The position numbers and the translations under genes are program-made. A DNA stretch of 64,000 nucleotides from Actinomyces sp. (GTDB lineage: Bacteria; Actinomycetota; Actinomycetes; Actinomycetales; Actinomycetaceae), in NCBI GenBank assembly GCA_022649165.1, contig JALCNR010000013.1, forward strand, positions 1 to 64,000, in the 5' to 3' direction. The notes below the pieces were generated by a model that saw only the letters and a list, made by a program, of their open reading frames with translations, was not told the origin of the DNA and searched no databases. Positions 52,072 through 60,196 of this stretch are shown here, piece by piece. Numbering within the stretch: position 1 is the stretch's first letter; each line of letters starts with the position of its first letter.

Positions 52072-52908
52072 TCAGCGGGTGAGCAGCCCGGCATCGACCG
52101 GCACCTGGGCGCCGGTGATGTAGCGGGCCCGGTCCGAGGCCAGGAAGAGGACGAGTTCCGCGACGTCGTCGACCTCCACCCAGGGGACCGGCAGCAGGTT
52201 CCCCGCCGAGCGCTCCGCGATCTCCCGCGGCGTCGACCCCTCCTGAGCGGCCAGGCCATCGTTGAACGCGCTGTTGACGCCCGTGGGGTGGATGGAGACG
52301 ACGCGGATGCCATGGGGAGCCAGCTCGATCGCCCACGACTTCGTCAGGCCGACCAGGCCCCACTTGCTGGCGGCGTAATGCGACAGGCGCGGGAACCCGC
52401 GCAGTCCGGCGATGGAGGAGTTGTTGATGATGACGCCCGAGCCCTGGGCGATGAACGTGGGAATGACGGTCCGCGCCGCCAGCCACGCACCCTTGAGGTT
52501 GATGTCGAGGACCGCGTCCCACTGGTCCTCGGTCAGGGCGGCGGCCTCCGCGTAGGAGCCGACGCCCGCGTTGTTGAAGAGCACGTCGATGCGGCCGAAG
52601 CGGTCGAGGGCGGCGGCGGCCGCGGCCTCGAGGTCGGCGGCGCTGCGCACATCGCCGGTTGCCGCCAGGAAACGCCCTCCTGAGGCCTCGATCTGCCTGC
52701 CCAGGGAGTCGAGCGCAGCGGCCTCATCGGTGACGTAGGCCGGATAGGGCAACGGCCGGTCCAGGTCGAAGCCGACCACGGCGGCGTTCTTCCGGGCGAA
52801 GGCGAGGGCGGTGGCACGCCCCTGGCCGCTTCCAGCACCGGTGATGAGGACGACCTTGCCGGTGAAGTCCTCGGTGGTGGCAGCGGGAGAGATGACGGGT
52901 TCTGGCAT
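52072..52908 (-). CDS. Short-chain dehydrogenase/reductase
   Basis: 278 residues. The motifs are VVLITGAGSGQGRATALAFA (cofactor loop), NNAGVG, an active-site Ser in NNSSIAGLRG, and YAASK. The GxxxGQG variant with an insert after strand 2 (about residues 45-70) resembles mycofactocin-coupled SDRs, which use a bound NAD. ATG 52908 has GAGGAGGAA 5 nt upstream. Located between the MetI and amidase genes. Substrate unknown. Confidence 0.9.
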   Translation of the reverse strand: MPEPVISPAATTEDFTGKVVLITGAGSGQGRATALAFARKNAAVVGFDLDRPLPYPAYVTDEAAALDSLGRQIEASGGRFLAATGDVRSAADLEAAAAAALDRFGRIDVLFNNAGVGSYAEAAALTEDQWDAVLDINLKGAWLAARTVIPTFIAQGSGVIINNSSIAGLRGFPRLSHYAASKWGLVGLTKSWAIELAPHGIRVVSIHPTGVNSAFNDGLAAQEGSTPREIAERSAGNLLPVPWVEVDDVAELVLFLASDRARYITGAQVPVDAGLLTR

Positions 52909-53014
52909 GGGTTCCTCCTCAGGACACCGGGATCGGGGCCGGTGCGGTCGTCGATTACGGGTTCGCGTGCGGATGCGGGTCACGGACGAGGCCGGCGCCG
53001 CCCCGCCTCGCCCC

Positions 53015-53758
53015 TTACCCACGGGACATGGCGGCGACCGCGCGGTCGCCGGCGAACTGGAGCAGTTGGACCAGGATGATCGTCAGGACGATCGTCACGA
53101 CCATGACATCGGGCATGAAGCGCTGATAGCCGTAGTAGTAGGCGAGGGTCCCCAGGCCGCCCCCTCCGACGGTGCCGGCCATCGCCGAATAGGACACCAG
53201 GGTCACTGAGGTGACGGTGAGCGCCGCCACCAGGGAGGGCACGGACTCGCGCACGAGGACCCCGGCGGCGGTCTGCCACACGGAGGCGCCCGCCATCTGG
53301 GAGGCCTCCAGCACGCCCCGGGGCACCGAGGACAGCGCGTTCTCCACCAGGCGGGCGAAGAAGGGGATGGCTCCCACCGACAGCGGTACGCAGGCCGCCT
53401 GCCAGCCCAGGGAGGTCCCCGCGATCAGACGGGTGAGGGGGATCAGGGCGATCATGAGGATGATGAACGGCGTGGACCGGCCGATGTTCACCAGCAGCGA
53501 GAGGGCCTGGTGGAGCGGGCGGTTGGGGCGCAGGCCGCCCGGCGCCGCCAGGGCCAGCAGTACGCCCAGCGGCAGGCCGAGCACCAGTGTGGCCGTCGTG
53601 GACACGGCGACCATGGCGGTGGTCTCCCAGATCGCCTCGGGGACCTTCGCCTGGATAAGCTCCCAGTTCTCCAGCGAGACGGCGCTCAGCGACGGCGGGT
53701 TCCCCCACCGGAGGGATCCCGGGAGGGCACTCGGCGCCCCTGAGGCCGGGACGCTCAT
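53015..53758 (-). CDS. metI: Methionine-type ABC transporter permease (MetI), copy 1
   Basis: 247 residues, five membrane segments. PFIILMIALIPLTRLIAGTSLGW, VENALSSVPRGVLEASQMAGAS and GGGGLGTLAYYYGYQRF are MetI signatures; the second is the ATPase-docking EAA loop. Its ATG overlaps the metN stop as ATGA (53755-53758). A second, different MetI lies on the plus strand at 55106. The 40-residue N-terminus is polar. Confidence 0.93.
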   Translation of the reverse strand: MSVPASGAPSALPGSLRWGNPPSLSAVSLENWELIQAKVPEAIWETTAMVAVSTTATLVLGLPLGVLLALAAPGGLRPNRPLHQALSLLVNIGRSTPFIILMIALIPLTRLIAGTSLGWQAACVPLSVGAIPFFARLVENALSSVPRGVLEASQMAGASVWQTAAGVLVRESVPSLVAALTVTSVTLVSYSAMAGTVGGGGLGTLAYYYGYQRFMPDVMVVTIVLTIILVQLLQFAGDRAVAAMSRG

Positions 53759-54732
53759 GACGCGGCCTCCACCCGAAGACCCGCCTCGCTCAGGCGGCGG
53801 ACCACGCCGGGGCGGTCGGCCTCGGGGACGTCCAGCTGGAAGCGGGCGACGGATCCGCCTGCGATCGTCTCGATCGTGCCCGCCGTGATGGTGCTGGACC
53901 GCCCGAGGTCCGCCAGCACCCTGAGCGCGTCGGGGATCGCGATCCGCGTGGAGGACAGGGAGGCCTCGATGTGGGCGTGGGCCAGGCTCACGGGCGGGCT
54001 GGCCAGAGGGATCAGCTCCGCGGCCAACGCGCTCGACCCCCGGGAGACGATGTCGATGAGGCGGCCGGACTCGGTGATGCGCCCTCGTTCCAGGCGGCTG
54101 ACGGAGTCACAGACCTGACGGACCACCGACATCTCATGGGTGATGATGAGGACGGTGACGCCCAGCTCGTCGCGCACACGGGCGATGAGCTCGAGGATCT
54201 GCCGAGTCGTCGCCCAGTCCAGCGCGGAGCTCGGCTCGTCGCACAGGAGCACCGGCGGCTCGGCCGCGAGCGCGCGGGCGATGCCGACGCGCTGGCGTTG
54301 CCCGCCGGAGAGCTGGTGGGGGTAGGACTCCCCGCGGTCCCCCAGGCCGACGAGGTCGAGGAGCCGCGCCACCCGCTCCTCGCGCCGCGCGCCGTCCGCC
54401 TTCGCGATCCGCAACGGGTAACCCACGTTCTCCGCCGCGGTCCGGGAGAGGAACAGGTTGACGTCCTGGAAGACCAGCCCGATGGACCGGCGGTGCCGGC
54501 GCAGCTCGGGCTCGGAGAGGGCCGTGATCTCCTGGCCGTCGATCCTCACCGATCCCGAGGTCGGTCGGGCCAGGCCCGTCAGACACCGGATGAGCGTCGA
54601 CTTGCCCGCACCCGAGGGACCGACGATCCCATGGATCTCGCCGGCCGGGATGTGCAGGTCCAGTCCGTCGAGGGCGACGATGTCCCCGCCAGAGGTCCGG
54701 TAGACCATCCGGAGGTCCTCGACGTCGATCAT
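53755..54732 (-). CDS. metN: Methionine-type ABC transporter ATPase (MetN) with NIL domain
   Basis: 325 residues. Walker A GPSGAGKST near 39, signature QLSGGQRQRVGIARALA, Walker B VLLCDEPSSALD, and H-loop IITHEMSVV. A C-terminal NIL domain (about 245-325) provides substrate inhibition in known MetNI systems. It lacks the usual extra segment of some NlpA-type ATPases. First gene of the minus-strand operon metN-metI-SDR-amidase. Confidence 0.94.
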   Translation of the reverse strand: MIDVEDLRMVYRTSGGDIVALDGLDLHIPAGEIHGIVGPSGAGKSTLIRCLTGLARPTSGSVRIDGQEITALSEPELRRHRRSIGLVFQDVNLFLSRTAAENVGYPLRIAKADGARREERVARLLDLVGLGDRGESYPHQLSGGQRQRVGIARALAAEPPVLLCDEPSSALDWATTRQILELIARVRDELGVTVLIITHEMSVVRQVCDSVSRLERGRITESGRLIDIVSRGSSALAAELIPLASPPVSLAHAHIEASLSSTRIAIPDALRVLADLGRSSTITAGTIETIAGGSVARFQLDVPEADRPGVVRRLSEAGLRVEAAS

Positions 54733-54917
54733 GCTCGGTCTCCTCGGGGTGAGGCATCGGTGGACCGGGGGCGTTCCCCGTGCACAGAAGCGTGCTTCGG
54801 GGAAAACGCCTCCGAGGTGTTCGACCGGAATCCGAGATCACGTGAACGACATTCACCGGCGAATTCCGCCGCGTCTTTCCGTTGCACTCCACGGATATGA
54901 TTCCGCGAATCCAGCGT

Positions 54918-54946
54918 CACCCGGTTCCGGTATTCGGAACCGGGTG
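54918..54946. promoter_or_regulatory. Perfect 12-bp palindrome in the divergent met gap
   Basis: CACCCGGTTCCG-GTATT-CGGAACCGGGTG, just upstream of the plus-strand promoter. It shares GGTTCC/GGAACC with the smaller palindrome inside that promoter. It is a candidate operator for the split transporter; a terminator is unlikely because both genes point away from it. Confidence 0.55.
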
Positions 54947-54949
54947 AAA

Positions 54950-54978
54950 TGAACTGGAACACGGGTTCCGTTTACATT
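54950..54978 (+). promoter_or_regulatory. Promoter of the metI2-metQ operon with internal palindrome
   Basis: TGAACT (54950-54955), a 17-bp spacer and TACATT (54973-54978). The spacer holds GGAAC-ACGG-GTTCC (54956-54969), so a repressor bound there would cover the promoter. The rest of the 373-bp gap (54733-55105) shows another palindrome (CGGTTTC-G-GAAACCG near 54984-54998). I found no gene or SAM riboswitch there. Confidence 0.55.
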
Positions 54979-55105
54979 CTCTCGGTTTCGGAAACCGCCC
55001 GTCCAGATTGAAGATTCGCCAATAGGCTCCGGGACCAACACCATCGTCACCGCCGCCGGAGAGTCCTTTCCCCGGCGCGATCCGACCAGGGGAAGGAGCG
55101 AGGAG

Positions 55106-55795
55106 ATGCCCAGTCCTGGGATCGTCGTCGACCCGGCTCTGAGCGACAAGCTGCCGCAGGCGCTCATGGAGACGCTCTCGATGGTCGCCTGGTCCGGGGC
55201 GGCCACCGTCGCGCTCGGCATTCCCCTGGGGGTCGCGCTGTTCACGGCCTCACCGGCGGGCCTGCAGCCCGCACCGCACTTCTACCGCGCGGCCTCGGCC
55301 CTGGTCAACGTCGCCATCTCCCTGCCCTTCGTCATGCTCGTGACCCTGGCGCTGCCCCTCATCCGCCTGATGGTGGGCAGTGCCAGCGGCTGGCAGGCGA
55401 CCGTCATCCCGCTCACGGTGGCGACCTTCCCCTTCCTGGCGCGGCTGGTCGAGATCTCTATGCGATCGGTGCCCGGCGCCACCGTGGAGGCGGGGCTCCT
55501 GGCGGGCGCCTCCCCGGGCCAGATCGTCGTGGGCATCCAGCTGCGGGAGTCCCGCTCGCGCCTGGCTGCAGACGTCACGGTCGCCGCGATCTCACTGGTC
55601 TCCTACTCGGCGCTAGTCGGAGTCGTGGGAGGCGGTGGGCTCGGGTATCTGGCAATCTCCTACGGCTACAACCGGTTCCGGACGGACGTCATGATCGTCA
55701 CGCTCCTGGTGATCATCGCCTTCGTACAGGTCGTCCAGATCGCGGGGACGCGTTTCGCGAACCGCCTGGACCCGGCCCACGCCACCGGGGGGTGA
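55106..55795 (+). CDS. metI: Methionine-type ABC transporter permease (MetI), copy 2
   Basis: 229 residues with five membrane segments and the MetI blocks SLPFVMLVTLALPLIRLMVG, VEISMRSVPGATVEAGLLAGAS and GGGGLGYLAISYGYNRF. It is clearly homologous to copy 1 but diverged, and shorter at the N-terminus. AAGGAG about 10 nt and GAGGAG closer precede the ATG. It lacks its own ATPase and is followed by MetQ, so it must share the MetN encoded on the other strand, perhaps as a heterodimer with copy 1. Confidence 0.92.
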   Translation: MPSPGIVVDPALSDKLPQALMETLSMVAWSGAATVALGIPLGVALFTASPAGLQPAPHFYRAASALVNVAISLPFVMLVTLALPLIRLMVGSASGWQATVIPLTVATFPFLARLVEISMRSVPGATVEAGLLAGASPGQIVVGIQLRESRSRLAADVTVAAISLVSYSALVGVVGGGGLGYLAISYGYNRFRTDVMIVTLLVIIAFVQVVQIAGTRFANRLDPAHATGG

Positions 55796-55906
55796 CGCCG
55801 GACGCCGCGCCACCGCCTAGCTCTTCCCCCTCTCCCTCGTCCCCGAGCACCGACCATCAGCACCGACGGATCCCCGTCGGCGAATCCCCGAAACGGAGAA
55901 GCACCG

Positions 55907-56758
55907 ATGAAAAAGCCTCTGCCCTCGCTCGTCGCCCTCGGCCTCGCCGCGACCCTCGCCTGGACCCTCGCCGCATGCTCGAACGGCGCCGACGCCGCCG
56001 ACTCGGACGGGTCCGACGGCGCCACGGGAACCGCGACCATCCGGATCGGAGCCGCCCCCACACCGCATGCGAAGATCCTGGAATTCATCCAGGACAATCT
56101 GGCGCAGGATGCGGGAATCACCCTGGACATCGTCGAGTACACGGACGAGACACGACTCAACCAATTGGTGGCCGATGGCGACCTCGATGCGAATTACTTC
56201 CAGCACAAGCCGTATTTCGACTCCCAGGTGGAGGAATTCGGCTATGAGCTGACCGCTCTGGAGGGCGTTCACATCGAGCCCTATGCGCTGTATTCGAAGA
56301 AGGTCACCGACATCGGCGATCTGGCCGACGGCGCGACCATCGCCGTGACGAACGACCCCGTGAACCTGGGACGCGCCCTGGACCTCCTGGAGACCGGTGG
56401 CCTCATCACCGTCTCCGACACGGGCGACAAGGATCCGACGCTGCTCGACATCGCTGAGAACCCCAAGGACCTCGAGTTCATCGAGACGGATCCCGCCCAG
56501 TTGGTCCGCGCCCTCGACGATGTGGACGGCGCGGTCATCAACGGGAACTATGCCCTCGACGGCGGGCTGAATCCGACCGAGGACGGCCTCCTCGTGGAGA
56601 GCGGCGTGGACAACCCCTACGCGAACTTCGTCGCGGTGAAGACCTCCCGCGCCTCCGAGGAAGCCATTCAGACCCTGGACAAGCTGCTCCATTCCGACGA
56701 GGTGAAGGCCTACATCGAGCAGACATGGCCCAGCGGCGAGGTCCTGCCCGCCTTCTGA
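55907..56758 (+). CDS. metQ: Methionine-type substrate-binding lipoprotein (MetQ/NlpA)
   Basis: 283 residues. A lipoprotein signal ends TLAACS near residue 24. The NlpA-type fold follows: TIRIGAAPTPHAKILEFIQ, VADGDLDANYFQHKPYFD and NPYANFVAVK. It captures methionine or a related compound at the cell surface for the split MetN/MetI transporter. GGAGAA lies 6 nt before the ATG. A 111-bp gap separates it from metI copy 2. Confidence 0.93.
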   Translation: MKKPLPSLVALGLAATLAWTLAACSNGADAADSDGSDGATGTATIRIGAAPTPHAKILEFIQDNLAQDAGITLDIVEYTDETRLNQLVADGDLDANYFQHKPYFDSQVEEFGYELTALEGVHIEPYALYSKKVTDIGDLADGATIAVTNDPVNLGRALDLLETGGLITVSDTGDKDPTLLDIAENPKDLEFIETDPAQLVRALDDVDGAVINGNYALDGGLNPTEDGLLVESGVDNPYANFVAVKTSRASEEAIQTLDKLLHSDEVKAYIEQTWPSGEVLPAF

Positions 56759-56764
56759 GATCGG

Positions 56765-56799
56765 CCCGGCGAAGCGGGTCCGGGACCCGTGTCGCCGGG
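56765..56799. terminator. Bidirectional hairpin between metQ and ridA
   Basis: CCCGGCGA ... TCGCCGGG forms an 8-bp outer stem around a GGGTCC/GGACCC inner stem. It starts 7 nt after the metQ stop; no T-tract. Confidence 0.65.
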
Positions 56800-56821
56800 C
56801 GTCGCCGACCGCCGGATCCCG

Positions 56822-57289
56822 TCAGGCGGGCTCCGTCAGCGCGAACTCGGCCTCGACCTCGACCGAGGCGTCCAGCGGAAGCACCGCGACGCCGACAGCC
56901 GAGCGGATGTGCCCGCCCTCGAAGATCTCCCCGTACAGCTCGGACGCCCCGTTGAGGACCGCCGCCTGGCCCGTGAAGTCCGGGCGCGAGCTCACGAATC
57001 CTGTCACCTTGACGACACCGGCCAGCCGGTCGACGCCGCCCGCCGCCTCCGCCGCAGCGGCCAGGGCGTTGAGGGCCGCCACCCGCGCCGCCTCCTTGGC
57101 CTGCGCCGGATCGGTGCCGCCCTGGCCCACCGAGCCCGTGCAGGTGAGGGAGCCGCCGGCCGAGGGGAGCTGACCCGACGTCCGCGCCACCGCGCGGTCG
57201 ACGAGGGCCGGGACGTAGGCAGCCACGGGCGCGGCCACCGGAGGCAGCTCAATGCCCAGTTCTGTGAGTCTCTGCGACGTCGTGGTCAT
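56822..57289 (-). CDS. RidA/YjgF-family protein
   Basis: 155 residues. SLTCTGSVGQGG, AALNALAAAAEAAGGVDRLAGVVKVTGFV and AVGVAVLPLDASVEVEAEFAL follow the RidA trimer fold. The usual catalytic Arg of true RidA (in the SxxVxVAxLP... R region) is not evident in this more divergent subgroup, so imine deaminase activity is uncertain. It is convergent with metQ and could process imines formed from the imported substrate. GAGGAGGA precedes the ATG. Confidence 0.85.
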   Translation of the reverse strand: MTTTSQRLTELGIELPPVAAPVAAYVPALVDRAVARTSGQLPSAGGSLTCTGSVGQGGTDPAQAKEAARVAALNALAAAAEAAGGVDRLAGVVKVTGFVSSRPDFTGQAAVLNGASELYGEIFEGGHIRSAVGVAVLPLDASVEVEAEFALTEPA

Positions 57290-57344
57290 GTCGGAATCCT
57301 CCTCGAGGGGATCGGCCGGATGCCGGGGCCCCGATCCGGGCGGC

Positions 57345-57358
57345 GGGACGCCCTCGTC
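57345..57358 (-). repeat. Dispersed 14-mer GACGAGGGCGTCCC
   Basis: Exact copy on the minus strand, upstream of the RidA gene. Confidence 0.6.
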
Positions 57359-57393
57359 GACGGCGCCGCGGAAACGGCACCGGCGAGGGCGAC

Positions 57394-57428
57394 GCCCCAG
57401 GCCCCAGGCCCCAGGCCCCAGGCCCCAG
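57394..57428. repeat. Tandem repeat, five copies of GCCCCAG
   Basis: Five uninterrupted 7-bp units in the 193-bp gap between ridA and the beta-helix lipoprotein gene. The unit is out of frame with 3, in non-coding DNA; it is a candidate for strand-slippage length variation. Confidence 0.85.
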
Positions 57429-57482
57429 GGTAGTCGCGGGGCGCGCGCCGGGCTGGTCGGGTCCAGGCGGGATCGAGCCGGA

Positions 57483-59300
57483 TCAGCGCGGGCCTCCCCC
57501 CGGGCCTCCCATCGCGGCAGAGCCGCCCTCTCCGGCCGTCACCTGGGTCGCGGCGCCGTCCACCGTCACCGTGTAGGCCGATCCGGCGGACACATCGGCG
57601 CCGGAGTAGACGACGCTGCCGAACGGCTTGACCGCGGTGAAGGAGACGAGCTCCGTCCCTGAGCCGTCCGTGACCGTGACCGTGGATCCGGCCGCGCCCG
57701 AGACGGTGGCGGCGATCCACCCCTGGCCGTCGGTCGAGGTCGGCGACTCGGCCATGCCGGAGGAGCCGACGGCCAGAAGCACCCCGCCCGTGACGGCGAA
57801 CGTGCCGTTCGTGTCCAGCGCGCCGTTGCCGTCGTTCGTCGGCCCCCACACGGTCGTGTTCCCGCCGCTGACGGTCATGTCGCCGTTGGAGTCCAGGCCG
57901 TCGCCGCCGGCATCGACGGTGACGGTGCCGCCGCTGATGTCGAGCTGCTCGCCGCTGTCCTCCATGCCGCCGCCCATGCCGCCCGGCGCCGTCGGCTGGT
58001 CCTCCGTCGTGTCGGACTCCTCGGAGGTCGCGGCGAGCCCGGCCTCGACGGTGGTGGACCCGGAGCCGTTGATCCCGTCGTCAGATGCCGTGATGTCGAC
58101 CGTCCCCGCGGAGATCGTGACGAGCCCCGCCTCCAGGCCCTCGTTCGACCTGGTCACGACCACTGTCGCGCCGTCCAGGACGGCTGCGACCTCCGCATGG
58201 ACGCCGTCGTCCCCGCTGGCCACGGTGACGGCCCCCGAGGTCAGGCGCAGGGCGCCCTTCGAATGGAGCCCGTCGTCGGCTGCGTCGACGTCGAGGGCGG
58301 CGCCGTCCACGATGAGGAAGGCTCCGGCCTTCACGCCCTTCGTCGAGGCGTCGGTCTTCCCGGCGCTGGCGCCGCCTCCGCTTGTGAGGTCGAGGGTGCC
58401 GCCGGTGAGCACGACGTCCGTCTGGGCGGAGAGGGCGTCGCCCGCGGAGGTCACCTGGATGTCCCCGCCCTGGATGTCGATGTATCCCCGGGAGGCGTCC
58501 TCATCCTGGTCGGAGGTCAGCCCGTCTCCTCCGGCGTCCACGGTGATCGTGGCGTCCTCCACCGTCAGGGAGTCCTTTCCCCTGAGTCCGTCGTCCGCGG
58601 CCGTCACGTCGAGCGCTCCCGACGCGATGACGAGATCGTCGGTCGAGGTGATCCCGTCGTTGCCGTTGCCGGTCACGGTCAGCGTGCCGTCCCCCGTGAT
58701 CGTGAGGTCGGCGTCGGCGTAGATGGCGGCGTTGGCCTCCGCGGAGTCGTCGTACGAGGACGCGTCGGAGACGACCGAGTCGCCGACCAGCGACAGCGCC
58801 ACGTCGTCCGCCGCCGCCACCTCGATGGCGGCCCCGGATCCGTTCGCGATCCTCGCCCCGTCCAGGATCAGCACCACGAGGGCGTCCTCGCCGGCGTCCA
58901 CGACGACCTGCCCGTCCAGCGACCCGCTCAGGCGGTAGACGCCCGCCTCGGTGACGGTCACGGTCGTCCCATCGACCGTCACCCCCTTGGAGTCCGAGCT
59001 GGCCGAGGTCCCCGAGAGCGCCACATCCTGCGCGTCGGCCGCGTCCCACTCGTCGTCCTCCACCGAGGAGGCGTCCTCGTCGGCCGCGAGCGCCTCCTCG
59101 GCGCTCGGCGGATCCGTCGTGTCCCCGGCCTCCGAGGCGGTCTGGACCGCGGAGGCGCCATCGGCGGACTCGGCGCCGCTCGCCACGGAGTCGGGGGGCG
59201 CCCCGGAGCCGGCGGAGGCGTCGGCTCCCAGGTCGCAGGCCGCCAGGGAGATCGCCGCGGCGGCGAGCAGGCCCGAGGCCTTGAGGATCGTCTGTCTCAT
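57483..59300 (-). CDS. Cthe_2159-type carbohydrate-binding beta-helix lipoprotein
   Basis: 605 residues. A lipoprotein signal ends AAISLAAC. After an acidic low-complexity linker (to about 100), repeated units such as ADDGLRGKDSLTVEDATITVD, GGDGLTSD and ASDDGINGS form a right-handed beta-helix with the Asp-Gly turns typical of Cthe_2159-type polysaccharide-binding proteins, which bind calcium and acidic polysaccharides. A Gly/Met-rich segment (GGMGGGM) lies near 470. Its ATG overlaps the VTC stop as ATGA. It is probably displayed at the cell surface. Confidence 0.88.
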   Translation of the reverse strand: MRQTILKASGLLAAAAISLAACDLGADASAGSGAPPDSVASGAESADGASAVQTASEAGDTTDPPSAEEALAADEDASSVEDDEWDAADAQDVALSGTSASSDSKGVTVDGTTVTVTEAGVYRLSGSLDGQVVVDAGEDALVVLILDGARIANGSGAAIEVAAADDVALSLVGDSVVSDASSYDDSAEANAAIYADADLTITGDGTLTVTGNGNDGITSTDDLVIASGALDVTAADDGLRGKDSLTVEDATITVDAGGDGLTSDQDEDASRGYIDIQGGDIQVTSAGDALSAQTDVVLTGGTLDLTSGGGASAGKTDASTKGVKAGAFLIVDGAALDVDAADDGLHSKGALRLTSGAVTVASGDDGVHAEVAAVLDGATVVVTRSNEGLEAGLVTISAGTVDITASDDGINGSGSTTVEAGLAATSEESDTTEDQPTAPGGMGGGMEDSGEQLDISGGTVTVDAGGDGLDSNGDMTVSGGNTTVWGPTNDGNGALDTNGTFAVTGGVLLAVGSSGMAESPTSTDGQGWIAATVSGAAGSTVTVTDGSGTELVSFTAVKPFGSVVYSGADVSAGSAYTVTVDGAATQVTAGEGGSAAMGGPGGGPR

Positions 59301-60196
59301 CGTGTCGGCCCTTCGGTGGTCGTCCCGGCGACGGCCGGGATGGTGGTCGGATGGTCGCCGGATCTCGGCCCGCCGATCCGCGCGCCGTGGAGGTCGGCGC
59401 GCAGCCCGGTCGACCTCGCCGTCTGGAGACCGGCCCGGCGCAGCGCCCGCGCCCACCGGTTTGCGGGGAGATCGGGGTGGAGGGCGGCCAGGGCCGTGGC
59501 GAATTTCGAGACGCGCTCAGGACGGCGGCCATGGGCCCAGAGGAGCCGGTCGAGGCATGACGGGCTGGAACCGGACTTCGTCTCGATGATGGCGACATCC
59601 GGGCAGTCCAGTCGCGCGCCGACGGCATCCGTCCACACGAGATCGGTGTCGAGCGTGGCTCGCCCGCCCTCGGGCATCGCGAGCGTCGCTCGCCTGTAGG
59701 AGCAGTGGAGCACGGGCCGGAGCCGTTCCGCCAGCGAGGGCTCCCGTCCCAGGGCGGCGAGTCGCCCGCCGACCCACGCGCGCCCCGCGTCGGTGAGATC
59801 GTCGGCCCGGGCTGCCGCCAACGGGAGCGGGATCCTCTCCTTCACGGTCGCCCCGCGGGGCCCGCGCGTCTTGACCTCGAGGAATGCGCTCGCGGAGTCG
59901 GCGTAGATGCGGGTGCGGACCTTGAAGCGACGGCGGCGGGGATGCGCCGCAGCGCAATAGCTGTCCAGGCCGGGCGTGTCGAAATAGGTCGAGCGGTAGA
60001 GCTGGGTGCGGGCGCCGCCGATCTCCAGGACCCGCGTGGCGGGATCCAGCCCCGCGAGGACGGTTGGGACCTGAGAACGCTCCAGGAGGTACTTGCGGTC
60101 GATCCGGGTGAGCATCTCCGCGTGCGCGACCAGCTCGTCCAATGAGATCGACGGGAGCGGGGGGATCGGCGCCGCCCAGGCCGCCGGGGCCGTCAT
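59297..60196 (-). CDS. VTC-domain protein (polyphosphate polymerase-like)
   Basis: 299 residues from ATG 60196 (GGAGG 7 nt upstream; the GTG one codon before is less likely). The tunnel-domain blocks are present: RIDRKYLLE, LYRSTYFDTPG, RFKVRTRIYADS, FLEVKTRG, KERIPL, YRRATL and IIETKSG. These include the basic residues that line the polymerase tunnel and the metal-binding Glu. In yeast this domain makes polyphosphate from ATP. It has no SPX or membrane domain, and the DUF4956 membrane protein in the same operon may supply the membrane part. The start overlaps the DUF4956 stop (TGATG). Confidence 0.9.
   Translation of the reverse strand: MTAPAAWAAPIPPLPSISLDELVAHAEMLTRIDRKYLLERSQVPTVLAGLDPATRVLEIGGARTQLYRSTYFDTPGLDSYCAAAHPRRRRFKVRTRIYADSASAFLEVKTRGPRGATVKERIPLPLAAARADDLTDAGRAWVGGRLAALGREPSLAERLRPVLHCSYRRATLAMPEGGRATLDTDLVWTDAVGARLDCPDVAIIETKSGSSPSCLDRLLWAHGRRPERVSKFATALAALHPDLPANRWARALRRAGLQTARSTGLRADLHGARIGGPRSGDHPTTIPAVAGTTTEGPTR

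Noticed and set aside
54733-55105. Possible SAM riboswitch ahead of methionine-type transporter genes
   Set aside because: None of the conserved SAM-I or SAM-IV core blocks could be found; the palindromes look like protein-binding sites instead.
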